DNA of 64,000 bases, from assembly GCF_900103655.1 (NCBI RefSeq), contig NZ_FMXC01000006.1, forward strand, positions 1 to 64,000. The letters are read 5' to 3'. A program made the position numbers and the translations under genes. Within the stretch, counting starts at the first letter, position 1; each line of letters begins with the position of its first letter. Positions 8,838 through 17,521 of this stretch are shown in pieces. Source of the DNA: Lactobacillus kefiranofaciens (GTDB lineage Bacteria > Bacillota > Bacilli > Lactobacillales > Lactobacillaceae). Below the pieces are notes generated by a model, which worked only from the letters and a program-made list of their open reading frames with translations, was not told where the DNA came from and searched no databases.

Positions 8838-11800
8838 TTATTGCAGAATCTTTAATAAATCATCCCTGTTCATTACTGCACTAGCAATACTGTCATTGCT
8901 TAAGATAGCGTTCGCTAATTCCGCCTTTTTTTGTTGCAACGCAATTATTTTCTCTTCAATAGTATCTTGCGCAACCATCTTATAAATTTTCACAGAATGT
9001 TTCTGTCCAATCCGGTGAGCTCGATCCGTTGCTTGATTCTCTGCAGCTAAGTTCCACCAGGGATCATAATGAATGACTACATCTGCACTGGTTAAATTGA
9101 TTCCCGTACCTCCTGCCTTAAGAGAAATTAAAAAGACAGCAGTTTTATCGGATGAGTTGAAGCTGTGAATTTGTTCTTGGCGTTTTTCTTTAGGCGTTGC
9201 ACCAGTAATTGTATAAAGAGTGATGTGTAGCTTGCTCAGTTTTTCATGTAAAATATCTAACATTGAGGTAAATTGTGAAAATAACAGGATCTTATTTCCA
9301 TTCTCTAAATTATCTTGAATTAGATTGATAGTTGCAATTAATTTAGCTGATTGCCCATGATAATTTTCATAAAGCAGATGAGGATCACAACAAATCTCTC
9401 GGATTTTGGTAATCTGTGCTAGAACTTGAAAACGTGATTTCTTAAAATCAGCATTCCCTTGCCCATTTAATTGGGCAATAATTTTTTGCGTCTGTAAATT
9501 ATACAATTCAGCTTGTTTTCCGCTCATTTTAACTTTTACGATTTCTTCATCTTTTTCTGGTAAATCCGCTAACACATCTTTTTTAAGACGTCGCAAGATA
9601 AATGGCGCTACTTGATCACTCAACTGCTTTTGAATATCCTGCTTATTCTCTTTAACAATTGGGATTTCATACTTTTTTCTAAAATCTAGATAGCTTCCTA
9701 AAAATCCAGGCATTAAATAGTCAAAAATGCTCCACAGCTCACTTAATTTATTTTCTATTGGGGTTCCAGTTAAAGCTAATTTGTGATGAGCTTGAATGAC
9801 TTTTACAGATTGGGCAGTAACAGATTGATAATTTTTTATGTTTTGAGCTTCATCAATAATTTCTAAATCGAAAGTTAGCCCTTGATATGCTTCTAGATCA
9901 TGGTTAAGGGATTGATAAGAAGTAATCAATAAATCATAATTTTGCGCGTCACGTAATAAACTAGTACGTGCCTGTTTATTACCGCCTAAAACAGCAACAC
10001 GTAAATTAGGTGTAAACTTATTAGCTTCATTCTGCCAATTATAAACAACCGAGGCTGGTGCAACTATCAAACTAAATGAATGCTCTTTCTTTTGCTCCTT
10101 TCTGGCTAATATTAAAGCAAGAATTTGTAGCGTTTTACCTAGTCCCATTTCATCAGCTAGTAAGCCACCAAAATTATAATTGACGATTGTACTTAGCCAA
10201 TTAAAACCAGCTTTTTGATAGGGCCGCAAAATCCGTGCTAAACTGGCCGGCACCATATTTTGCTTTAGTTGATTTTTGGATAAATCATCAATTAGGGCTT
10301 TAAAATCGGCATTGCTTGAAAAATGCAACGCATTAGCGCTCTTCATTTTTTTAGCGAGATAAAAAGCACGATAAGCTGGCAAATTTAGCTTGCCATGGAT
10401 AAAATCTTTAAATTTAATGCCCAAATCATGCAATGTTTGTGCTAATTGTTCGATAGTTGGTTGAGCTGTTTTTTGTAAAAGCCCACTTTGTAAAACAAAA
10501 TAATGACGTTTTTCTTGATAAGCTTTTAAAGCAGCTTGAATATCTTCCCACTTATACTTAGGTCCATTTAAATCGACATCAAGTAAATCATCAGTTAAAT
10601 TAACACTGACACCAACCTCCATCTTAGTTTTAATTCCTTTTAAAAGCGTTCTAAAATTAGCAGTAATTTGAACATTGCCTAACTGCTTCAGGTTAGTAAT
10701 TCCATTATCTAGGAAAGCATCTAAAGTATCGATCTCATCATTAGATAGGATATACTGCCCATCTTTAAAATTATTAAAATAACGTTTAACTTGAGCTTGA
10801 ACTTTTTCTTCTTGATCAGCTTCTCGTTGTTCAGTTTCTGTATAATAGCGATTGAGTTCATATTCCTTATGCCCATATTGAACTGTGGCCTTTAAAAGAA
10901 CCTTGCCATTACGATAGTCTAACTTAAATATAAAATTAGCTTCTGGTGGCAAAGCAGCTTTTAATTCTTTTGCACCAGTGACTTTTAAGTGCTCCGCTTT
11001 TCCTAATCTAGGCAAAACCTTGTAAGCGAATTTATTAATTGTTTTCTTGCTAAAGTGTAAATCATCACCGGGATACAAGCCCAGTTGATAAAGGTAGTCA
11101 GGTGTTATGCCGTCATACTCAATCCAAACGCCCTTATAAAAACCATAGTAATGGCGATTTCCTCTAATCAGCCGTTTCCTGGCGTATAAATTGCCTACTT
11201 GAACATCTGCAGCATCATGGTCCATCGTAATCTTCAGATCAAGATTTAACTTATCTTTGGTGTAGCCGACAGGATGTTTATCGATGTAGAGCTTAGTACC
11301 GTGATAAAGCAAATCGTTTACATCATCAGCAATTGAATGCTCAAGTTCAATCTTTTCAATTGGGCTACTAGTATAGTAAGAACCTAAATTTCGTGCATCA
11401 ACTACTCTAGTAATGAAATTTAACCATTTATGAGAAGAATGATCCATTTTTTGTGGATTAATTGGTTCATTAAAGAATTTACCTAGTCTTACAGGTTGCC
11501 TGCTTTCAACGTTATCTAAGAGCTCATATAAGTCTCGTACCTTATATAAGTGAGTGCCTTTCCCTAATTTAAATGAGATGGCTGGCAAGTCCGTATAAGT
11601 ATTAATAAAAGCACGCAAAGTAATTGGTTCATCATTAGACGCAGGTTCATCATTGTATAAAGACAGTAGATTATGTGCAGCTTGGTTAGTAAGATCAAAA
11701 GGATTATCTATAATGTATTCTTGTATAAACTTAAGCAAACCCAAAATTGTCACAGCTTGCTGATCCTTAATTCTTGATAGTGATTGTACTGCAATGGAGA

Positions 11801-12377
11801 TCAATTGCCAGCGAGCAAATTTAATGATCAGAGTTAAATCTTGCCCATCATTATCTACAAATTCCCAGATATATTGATAATTTTGCATTTTATTATCAAA
11901 ACTGCGAAATTGAGTTAGTGTCAATTGCTGGTCAAGTTGTAAAGCATGTTCATATTCTTTTTCAGTAAATACACGTTGCCCAATAATATTGAAAGGATCT
12001 ACAGCAGGAGCAGCTTGTAAGATTTTCTGCTTAATATCTGTAGGAAGCCAATCTTTGAATGAAATTTTGGGGTCGTTAGATTCTATAGCAGGATCTAGTT
12101 GCTGTTGATATTGTTCTATTGCCAGTAATGAGGCCACTTCATGCTTACAACGATGTCCTTTTTGTGCCCAGGAACAATTGCAGGCTAGTTTAGATGCGCG
12201 ACCATCAGGACGAAGCCGACCGGAAACATCATAGTATTTTCCTACCCCTCCCTGAACAACAGCTGTAAAATGTTCATGATCAGCCTCCAGGTTTTTATTT
12301 AGTACCATTTCATTTTCATAATATACTTCTCCGCGATTAAGAATACGCTGAGAAAATAGCCTTCGCCAATTAGCCAT
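8838..12377 (-). CDS. SWIM-domain SNF2-family DEAD/DEAH helicase
   Basis: A 1179-residue SNF2-type ATPase expected to translocate on double-stranded DNA or remodel nucleoprotein. Near the N-terminus is a SWIM zinc finger (CNCSWAQKGHRCKHEVASLL, about residues 75-95). A long central region follows, then the SNF2 core: LLADEMGLGKTLQ (motif I), IIDEAQNIKN (II), LALTGTPIENKLSELWSIFD (III), and the C-terminal helicase half with ISLKAGGTGINLTSADVVIHYDPWW and DRAHRIGQKHSVKIY (V and VI). All helicase motifs are present and the length is normal. It is encoded alone, convergent with plsY. The cellular role in lactobacilli is not established; repair is often suggested for the family. Confidence 0.88.
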   Translation of the reverse strand: MANWRRLFSQRILNRGEVYYENEMVLNKNLEADHEHFTAVVQGGVGKYYDVSGRLRPDGRASKLACNCSWAQKGHRCKHEVASLLAIEQYQQQLDPAIESNDPKISFKDWLPTDIKQKILQAAPAVDPFNIIGQRVFTEKEYEHALQLDQQLTLTQFRSFDNKMQNYQYIWEFVDNDGQDLTLIIKFARWQLISIAVQSLSRIKDQQAVTILGLLKFIQEYIIDNPFDLTNQAAHNLLSLYNDEPASNDEPITLRAFINTYTDLPAISFKLGKGTHLYKVRDLYELLDNVESRQPVRLGKFFNEPINPQKMDHSSHKWLNFITRVVDARNLGSYYTSSPIEKIELEHSIADDVNDLLYHGTKLYIDKHPVGYTKDKLNLDLKITMDHDAADVQVGNLYARKRLIRGNRHYYGFYKGVWIEYDGITPDYLYQLGLYPGDDLHFSKKTINKFAYKVLPRLGKAEHLKVTGAKELKAALPPEANFIFKLDYRNGKVLLKATVQYGHKEYELNRYYTETEQREADQEEKVQAQVKRYFNNFKDGQYILSNDEIDTLDAFLDNGITNLKQLGNVQITANFRTLLKGIKTKMEVGVSVNLTDDLLDVDLNGPKYKWEDIQAALKAYQEKRHYFVLQSGLLQKTAQPTIEQLAQTLHDLGIKFKDFIHGKLNLPAYRAFYLAKKMKSANALHFSSNADFKALIDDLSKNQLKQNMVPASLARILRPYQKAGFNWLSTIVNYNFGGLLADEMGLGKTLQILALILARKEQKKEHSFSLIVAPASVVYNWQNEANKFTPNLRVAVLGGNKQARTSLLRDAQNYDLLITSYQSLNHDLEAYQGLTFDLEIIDEAQNIKNYQSVTAQSVKVIQAHHKLALTGTPIENKLSELWSIFDYLMPGFLGSYLDFRKKYEIPIVKENKQDIQKQLSDQVAPFILRRLKKDVLADLPEKDEEIVKVKMSGKQAELYNLQTQKIIAQLNGQGNADFKKSRFQVLAQITKIREICCDPHLLYENYHGQSAKLIATINLIQDNLENGNKILLFSQFTSMLDILHEKLSKLHITLYTITGATPKEKRQEQIHSFNSSDKTAVFLISLKAGGTGINLTSADVVIHYDPWWNLAAENQATDRAHRIGQKHSVKIYKMVAQDTIEEKIIALQQKKAELANAILSNDSIASAVMNRDDLLKILQ

Positions 12378-12492
12378 AGAAAAGTCTCCTTATTGTTGAT
12401 TAATTAACTTTATGATAAAGAATTGAGCTAAAAAATGATAGTCAAATAGCCTATAATTAAGATGTAAGATATTAGTAAATGAGGTAAAAACT

Positions 12493-12795
12493 ATGTTAGT
12501 GAGAAGAGTCGTCAAAACCACCTTATTATGTGGTTTGAGTTTAATTGTTGGCAAAGCAATTAGCGAGCAAAAACACCAAAATGACGTTAAGAAAATCTTG
12601 AGTGCCAATTATATGGATGATCACACCAAGGTAGAATTAATGCAGGATCTGAATGGCATTAAAGTTGATCATCGCGTTGAAGCAAAGAAAATCAACAAAG
12701 AAAAGCTACAGAGTAAGATTACTACTGCAAAAGAAAAATCACTAATATTGGCTAAAAATGTAGCTGACCATTTTGTTCATAAAATCATTAAATAA
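12493..12795 (+). CDS. Small protein with an N-terminal membrane segment, function unknown
   Basis: A 100-residue protein, not recognised. A basic start (MLVRRVVK) is followed by one hydrophobic stretch, TTLLCGLSLIVGKAI, and then a highly charged, mostly helical tail rich in Lys and Glu. It could be a single-pass membrane protein with a cytoplasmic helical domain. A GAGGT ribosome site precedes the ATG and a terminator follows, so it is a single-gene unit divergent from the SNF2 helicase. Its good ribosome site and codon usage like the neighbours support a real gene. Confidence 0.6.
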   Translation: MLVRRVVKTTLLCGLSLIVGKAISEQKHQNDVKKILSANYMDDHTKVELMQDLNGIKVDHRVEAKKINKEKLQSKITTAKEKSLILAKNVADHFVHKIIK

Positions 12796-12802
12796 CCTAA
12801 TT

Positions 12803-12841
12803 GCATTCCTAAATAGTATTGCTATTGTGGGATGCTTTTTT
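12803..12841 (+). terminator. Terminator after the small membrane protein
   Basis: GCATTCC at 12803-12809 pairs with GGGATGC at 12829-12835, with extra pairing inside the arms (AATAG/CTATT) and a T run after. Confidence 0.8.
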
Positions 12842-12980
12842 ACATTAAAATGAGCATTTTAGTATTAACAAACGCATTGATCCTTTTATAATATGAAGTG
12901 TAAGGAGTTCGCTATTAACATATTTACTTATAGAATCATGCAATAATGTAAATGCGATACAGCTAGATAGGAGTAATAAA

Positions 12981-13560
12981 ATGACTCAGCAATTTGAAAA
13001 ATTAACTGCTGAAGATTTAGATTGCTACAGAGAATTGTTTTCTGGCATAACTAGGAAGATTCAGCGGTTAGGTTATAGTAATTTCTATATTTTTAATGTT
13101 CAAAAAACGATTCATATTTTGCAGATCTATCGTGAATGGCTGCTGGCTCAGAAAGAGAGAAATTTTGATAAACTATATCAAGATTTTTGGGGACGCCGTG
13201 AGATGGATATAACTGCAGTTTCTCTCCTGCTTTTGCCACGAGTTCATGATAAACAACAAGAATTACAAGAGATAAAAGAAGTTCTTACCCAGATCGATGA
13301 ATTAGGTACATCTTATATTTTCAATGACGTACAGAGCAATGCAATTGGTTTACCCATTGAAAATCAGATTTACCCGGCTAGTCGTCAAGGGCTACAAGAT
13401 GTAATATCAGCTTAGTAAGCAAAAGAACAATCAAGAATACTGTCAAAACATTCAAAGCTTTTTAAATACGTATTCAGAGCCATATCCTGATTGTGATATT
13501 ATGATCGACTTTTTTGATAATAGTTCTACAGAGATGAATATTAATACGAACTCAAACTAA
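12981..13560 (+). pseudogene. Unknown protein gene, apparently frameshifted near its 3' end
   Basis: The frame opened by ATG 12981 (AGGAG site just upstream) codes for 144 residues to a stop at 13413-13415. The next frame continues without a stop for about 50 codons to TAA 13558-13560 with coding-like composition (QEYCQNIQSFLNTYSEPYPD, CDIMIDFFDNSS), suggesting one original protein of about 190 residues and a one-base shift near 13398-13415. The family is not recognised; the sequence is soluble, helical and rich in charged residues. If the break is a sequencing error, this is an intact unknown gene. Confidence 0.5.
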
Positions 13561-13700
13561 AAAGATATTTTATTACAAAATTTTCTGGTAAAATAGGTTG
13601 TTAGAAAGTGATTGGCTTTTCTGAGATATTTTTTGGGGAGAATGCATTATCAAAAGTTGAGTTGAAAATGAGATACGAAAGCTTATAGATATTAGATAGC

Positions 13701-13737
13701 AAAAAGAGATGATCTAACAATTGGTCATCTCTTTTTG
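13701..13737 (+). terminator. Hairpin terminator directly upstream of the glycosylase gene
   Basis: AAAAAGAGATGA (13701-13712) pairs with TCATCTCTTTTT (13725-13736). It lies only about 20 bp before the start at 13756. It either ends the upstream transcript or acts as an attenuator within a leader. Confidence 0.75.
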
Positions 13738-13755
13738 TATTAGATGGAGAAAAGA

Positions 13756-14412
13756 ATGAAGAAAATAACTTTAAATCAGCTCTATGATATTATGTATGAC
13801 AATATGGCAGATCCTACTGGCTGGTGGCCTGGACGCAGTGATTGGGAAGTTATTTGGGCTACCATTTTAATTCAGAATACTAACTGGAAAAATGTAGCTA
13901 AAGCACTAAAATCTTTATATGATGCAACTGAGTTTCTACCAGAAAAGGTTTTAAATCTTACTGATGAACAACTAAGCCAAGTAATTGCTTCAGCTGGTTT
14001 TTATACGAGAAAAACGCAGACAATTAAAAACGTAGCTCATTATTTTAAAGAAAGATTTAATTGTGATTTAGAAACAGCCCAGGAACAAGACAAGCGCCAA
14101 CTACGTCAGGAAATTTTGGCAATCCATGGTATTGGTCCAGAGACAGCAGATGTGATCTTGATGTATGGTTTACGAAAAGGAGAATTCGTGGTTGACACTT
14201 ATTCTAGGCGTTTGTTTAATTGCTTAGGCTGGCAGGCTATTCCTCCTTATGAAAAAGCTAAAGCGATAGTTGAAAAGGAGTTGAAATATTTTACACCACG
14301 CAGTTTTCAAAATTTCCATGCATTAATTGACACTTTCAATCAGCAATATAAATTACCTAATGAATTTAATAAATCATTTTTAGCTGATTATCAATTAATT
14401 ATTTCAGAATAG
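13756..14412 (+). CDS. HhH-GPD DNA glycosylase, MagIII-like (3-methyladenine glycosylase type)
   Basis: A 218-residue base-excision glycosylase of the endonuclease III superfamily. GWWPGRSDWEVIWATILIQNTNW near the N-terminus matches the MagIII-type start, the helix-hairpin-helix reads IHGIGPETADVILMYG, and the catalytic Asp lies in VVDTYSRRLF. The Lys that gives EndoIII its lyase activity (GxxKTA) is Glu here, and no C-terminal four-Cys iron-sulfur loop is present. This points to a monofunctional alkyl-base glycosylase. ATG 13756 is preferred over 13744, because the GGAGA site at 13746-13750 serves only the later start. Substrate assignment is inference from motif similarity. Confidence 0.75.
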   Translation: MKKITLNQLYDIMYDNMADPTGWWPGRSDWEVIWATILIQNTNWKNVAKALKSLYDATEFLPEKVLNLTDEQLSQVIASAGFYTRKTQTIKNVAHYFKERFNCDLETAQEQDKRQLRQEILAIHGIGPETADVILMYGLRKGEFVVDTYSRRLFNCLGWQAIPPYEKAKAIVEKELKYFTPRSFQNFHALIDTFNQQYKLPNEFNKSFLADYQLIISE

Positions 14413-14440
14413 AGCTAGTAGAATTTGCTAGCTTTTTTTA
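14413..14440 (+). terminator. Terminator after the glycosylase gene
   Basis: AGCTAG (14413-14418) and CTAGCT (14428-14433) followed by a T run, starting right after the stop codon. Confidence 0.65.
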
Positions 14441-14530
14441 CCGATTAAAGCTGCTTCTTGACCGATAACTTTCAAAATTAAGTAATTTCTTTAGTTTTAC
14501 TTTATAGTTAAAAATGAAAGGAGCAGAATA

Positions 14531-14974
14531 ATGAAATTTAAGTTACTGATTAATCCCGACCAAGAAGAATCGATTGAAGCACGGGTTCGTCATGAAACTA
14601 GCTTTACTAATGACCTAAGGCAATTTGTGTTAACTAATGGCAAGTCTGATCAAATTGTTGCTTATGATGATAAAGATTTAATTACCTTGCGGCTGAGCAA
14701 AATCAGCATGATTACAATCCTTGATCATAAAACGATGGTAATTACTACAGATAATAAAAAGTACCAAATTAAGAAAAGAATCTATCAATTAGTTGATGAA
14801 CTACCGAATAATTTTTGGCGGATTAATAAATCAAGTATCGTCAATCGCTGTCAAGTTGCTCGATTTGCAGAAACGCAAACTGCAGGCGTTAACATCATCA
14901 TGAAAAATGGCATTACCGATTATGTTTCAAGACGCTGTTTTGTCAAAATCAGAAAGAAGCTGGAACAATCATGA
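14531..14974 (+). CDS. LytTR-domain DNA-binding regulator
   Basis: A 147-residue protein with a C-terminal LytTR DNA-binding domain (about residues 45-145: the pattern KISMITILDHKTMVITTDNK, then NFWRINKSSIVNRCQV) and no receiver domain. Such stand-alone LytTR proteins act as transcription regulators, usually paired with a small membrane inhibitor. The stop overlaps the start of the DUF3021 gene by four bases (ATGA), so the two are translationally coupled. The pair is likely to control its own promoter; direct repeats for binding were not identified. Confidence 0.85.
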   Translation: MKFKLLINPDQEESIEARVRHETSFTNDLRQFVLTNGKSDQIVAYDDKDLITLRLSKISMITILDHKTMVITTDNKKYQIKKRIYQLVDELPNNFWRINKSSIVNRCQVARFAETQTAGVNIIMKNGITDYVSRRCFVKIRKKLEQS

Positions 14975-15384
14975 AAGCATTTATTAAAACATTTATTCTC
15001 CATGGCTTAGTAGCTGCAGGTTTTGGACCGCTTATTTTAGTAAGCATTTACTACGGCTACCAACTAGCAGGAAAAATTACCAGTCCTTCAATTTCAGAGC
15101 TTAATGGCAATATTATTTCTGCTCTTTTACTGGCTTTCATTGCCGGCGGAATTAGTGCTATTTTTAAGGTTGAAAAGCTCCCACTTGGCATTGCAACTTT
15201 AATTGATGCAATTGTTTTATACGTTGACTACTTATTTTTCTACTTGATCAATGATTGGATTGAAAAGCAACCGATTCCACTTCTCATCTTTACTGTCATT
15301 TTTATCATCGGCTATTTAATTATCTGGGCTATTATCTACAAACAAGTTAAACGTCAAGTTCAGAAGATCAATCAAAAATTGTAA
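14971..15384 (+). CDS. DUF3021 four-pass membrane protein
   Basis: A 137-residue integral membrane protein with four hydrophobic segments (near residues 8-30, 43-65, 72-92 and 105-127) and a basic C-terminal tail. Proteins of this family are encoded directly after LytTR regulators and are thought to hold the regulator at the membrane or inhibit it. The four-base overlap with the LytTR gene supports equal production. A symmetrical terminator follows. Confidence 0.8.
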   Translation: MKAFIKTFILHGLVAAGFGPLILVSIYYGYQLAGKITSPSISELNGNIISALLLAFIAGGISAIFKVEKLPLGIATLIDAIVLYVDYLFFYLINDWIEKQPIPLLIFTVIFIIGYLIIWAIIYKQVKRQVQKINQKL

Positions 15385-15391
15385 GGTTACG

Positions 15392-15427
15392 AAAAAATGC
15401 TTAGTATATCACCTACTAAGCATTTTT
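15392..15427 (+). terminator. Terminator shared by the DUF3021 and dps genes
   Basis: AAAAATGCTTAGT (15393-15405) pairs with ACTAAGCATTTTT (15415-15427). A and T runs on both sides allow use from either strand. Confidence 0.85.
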
Positions 15428-15443
15428 GTTTATTCTATTTTAG

Positions 15444-15911
15444 TTAATTATCAATTTCGGGTGCTTTATCAAGCTCTGCTTGCATCATCCAAATTCTCTT
15501 TTCAATATCATTGTGGCAAGTAGTTAAAATGTCGCTTGAACTGTAGTCGTCTTCTGAATCTGCAGCCTTAATCCCGTCTTCATAATCTTTTTCGATAACG
15601 CGGTAACCAGCCACAATTGTCGCAAATCTTTCAGGAGTTGGCACGCCCCACTTACCTGCTTCAGCCTTGATCTTAGTGTGGTCAAGTACTTCTTGTAAGC
15701 TAGAGTACGGTGAACCATCAATCGTAATCAATCTTTCAGCGATTAAGTCACGTTGTTCATCAAGTTCATCCATTACGTCATCCAAGTAGGGATGCAGTTT
15801 TAAAAATTCAGCTCCGCGCATGTACCAATGTTGTTGACGTACAATGGTCTTGAGTTGAGTAAGATCAGCAACTGCTTGATTTAACATTTCTTTAGTCTTT
15901 GTATACTTCAT
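15444..15911 (-). CDS. dps: Dps-family ferritin-like DNA-protecting protein
   Basis: A 155-residue four-helix ferritin-like protein. The first helix carries LNQAVADLTQLKTIVRQQHWYMRG with the HWYMRG motif of the Dps ferroxidase site, followed by LHPYLDDVMDELDEQRDLIAERL, which supplies the acidic ligands on the partner subunit. Dps dodecamers oxidise and store Fe(II) using peroxide and protect DNA. Length and motifs are normal, and there is no signal peptide. It is a single-gene unit convergent with the DUF3021 gene, with a clear AGGAGG-type site. Confidence 0.9.
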   Translation of the reverse strand: MKYTKTKEMLNQAVADLTQLKTIVRQQHWYMRGAEFLKLHPYLDDVMDELDEQRDLIAERLITIDGSPYSSLQEVLDHTKIKAEAGKWGVPTPERFATIVAGYRVIEKDYEDGIKAADSEDDYSSSDILTTCHNDIEKRIWMMQAELDKAPEIDN

Positions 15912-16026
15912 AAAAAGCCTCCTTAATTAAAGGTTATATCTTTATCCTAACAGAAGCAAGCGCTTTAGGGAAATTATTGGCTTATTATATACAAAAAGTA
16001 TCTTGATTTAACTATCCTTTTCTGAA

Positions 16027-16170
16027 TTAATCGTCGATTGAGCTGACTCCGCGGTCTTTTTCCTCATCGCTGCGATTGTTGCTTACCTTATCATCTAGCT
16101 TTTTACCAACAAATAAAGCAAAAAGACTAACTAAAACAGCACTTGCACTTAATTTAGTAAATTTTTTCAT
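16027..16170 (-). CDS. 47-residue predicted single-pass membrane peptide
   Basis: A short ORF overlapping the 3' end of the upstream kinase gene by 17 bases. It has a basic start (MKKFTK), one hydrophobic segment (LSASAVLVSLFALFVG) and an acidic, charged tail. The sequence GGAGAATAAAA before its ATG is a proper ribosome site lying inside the kinase gene, so translational coupling is likely. The layout (short hydrophobic N-terminus, charged tail) resembles the 100-residue protein at 12493. No family recognised. Confidence 0.55.
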   Translation of the reverse strand: MKKFTKLSASAVLVSLFALFVGKKLDDKVSNNRSDEEKDRGVSSIDD

Positions 16171-16660
16171 TTTTATTCTCCATATCTAAGTAGCGCTGTG
16201 ACTCTGCGCGATTTTTAAAAACAAAAATTTTTACATTAGGAAATTTAGCCAAAATTTGCATTTCTTGAGGCAATTTTTGTTCTCTAAAAGTTCTGATATA
16301 TTTCATAAACTCTGGATTAACTTCCTCCTCAATCCAAGGCATATCAGGACGTTTATTGCCAATTCTATGACGTACGCCATTTAAGCAAACTTCAGTCGGA
16401 TAATCTAATAAAAACGCTGTATCACAATGTCTTAATCGTTCTTCAAGTGTAAAACTGTAATTGCCATCAATGATCCAACTGTCTTTATTCAGTACGTCAC
16501 TGAGCCTTTGCTTAAACATTTCACGTGAAACAGTTGTCTTATCTTTATTCCAGAAAAGTTGATCTAAATAACAAATGGACAGTCCGGTTTTTGCATGAAG
16601 TTTTCTGCTAAAAGTACTTTTTCCGCTACCGGGACTTCCCAAAACTAGTACACGTTTCAT
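16154..16660 (-). CDS. P-loop nucleoside kinase-like protein (FlaR / topology modulation type)
   Basis: A 168-residue adenylate-kinase-like P-loop protein. Walker A is GSPGSGKST at residues 8-16, the WIIDGNY motif lies near residue 63, and LLDYPTEVCLNGVRHRIG follows, as in the FlaR group. The family name comes from an old link to DNA topology; the actual substrate is unknown and may be a small phosphorylatable metabolite. It starts at ATG 16660. The 3' end overlaps a small membrane-peptide gene. Confidence 0.8.
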   Translation of the reverse strand: MKRVLVLGSPGSGKSTFSRKLHAKTGLSICYLDQLFWNKDKTTVSREMFKQRLSDVLNKDSWIIDGNYSFTLEERLRHCDTAFLLDYPTEVCLNGVRHRIGNKRPDMPWIEEEVNPEFMKYIRTFREQKLPQEMQILAKFPNVKIFVFKNRAESQRYLDMENKNEKIY

Positions 16661-16723
16661 TGCATCACCACCACTTCCATATATAAGTAAATCATTTCAA
16701 TTAGCTGGTCACAATTATAATGC

Positions 16724-17217
16724 TTATAGTTTTTTCACCATATTGTAGCTGCTTTCGTTATCCGGATCAGGGATGTCGTCGGTAGTTTTACCTTCATTTT
16801 GGTAGCCTCGTTTTTCATAAAAAGAGAATAATTTTGGCAGGCACGTTAATGAAATAGCTCTTCTATTTTCCAATTTAGCTACCTGTGCCATTCTATCGAG
16901 TAATTCAGTAGCGATTCCCCTTTTTCGACATTCTGGTGCTACTGCTAAGCTCAAAATAGTTTGGTATGCATCCCCTTCTTGATTGGGGTGGTTTTCAAAA
17001 TAAAGCTTATCTTCAATGTAACGTTTCTCAAAAGCTGGTCCAAAAACATGAGCAACGACTTTCCCTTCTTCTTCAGAACTAAAAAAGTATCAGGATAATT
17101 TTTAATTCGGCCGATCATATCTTTTTCGGTCATTTCTTTACTCATGTGAAAAGCATCAGATTCTATTTTGACGATATCATTTAAATCTTTCATTGTTGCT
17201 TTACGAATTTTAACCAT
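16724..17217 (-). pseudogene. GNAT-family N-acetyltransferase, frameshifted in a T run
   Basis: The two halves (16951-17217 and 16724-16954) are in different frames and join into one GNAT protein of about 164 residues: MVKIRKATMKDLNDIVKIE, then SSEEEGKVVAHVFGPAFEKR, and finally the acetyl-CoA motif LSLAVAPECRKRGIATELLD with FYEKRGY. The break lies in a run of six A at 17085-17090 (T on the coding strand); seven would restore the frame. This may be a true one-base deletion, a phase-variable tract or a sequencing error. Acceptor substrate unknown. Confidence 0.8.
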
Positions 17218-17332
17218 TTATTTGCTCCTTTAAAATTTAAGAAATGCTAAAACTATTGTCATCATAGGCATTTAAATATGTTCTTTCTTACCAGATCTGT
17301 ATAATTTAGATCATGGAAGGCGGTATTTTGAT

Positions 17333-17485
17333 ATGTTAACTAAAAAGTCAAAAATTAAGCGGTTAATTCAATTAGTTAAATACGGTATAAGTATTGCAGT
17401 AATTATTTATCAATCTATTCAAAAAATCAACCGTATTCGTAATAAAGCCAAGGGACGCAAGCCATCGATTTATCCAGAAAAATAA
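17333..17485 (+). CDS. 50-residue basic membrane peptide, function unknown
   Basis: ATG 17333 to TAA 17485. A highly basic start (MLTKKSKIKR) leads into a hydrophobic helix (YGISIAVIIYQSI) and a second basic stretch (NRIRNKAKGRK). GGAAGGCGG lies about 12 bases upstream. A bidirectional terminator follows directly, which supports a real transcription unit. No family recognised; a small membrane-associated protein is the best description. Confidence 0.5.
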   Translation: MLTKKSKIKRLIQLVKYGISIAVIIYQSIQKINRIRNKAKGRKPSIYPEK

Positions 17486-17486
17486 T

Positions 17487-17519
17487 AAAAATGAGCAGAT
17501 TTGAAGTCTGCTCATTTTT
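17487..17519. terminator. Bidirectional terminator between the 50-residue ORF and brnQ
   Basis: ATGAGCAGA (17491-17499) pairs with TCTGCTCAT (17507-17515), with A runs before and T runs after. It serves both converging genes. Confidence 0.85.
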
Positions 17520-17521
17520 AG

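Noticed and set aside
12390-12608. Minus-strand 72-codon open frame upstream of the SNF2 gene
   Set aside because: It is antisense to the small protein at 12493, which has a good ribosome site and terminator; the minus frame has neither.
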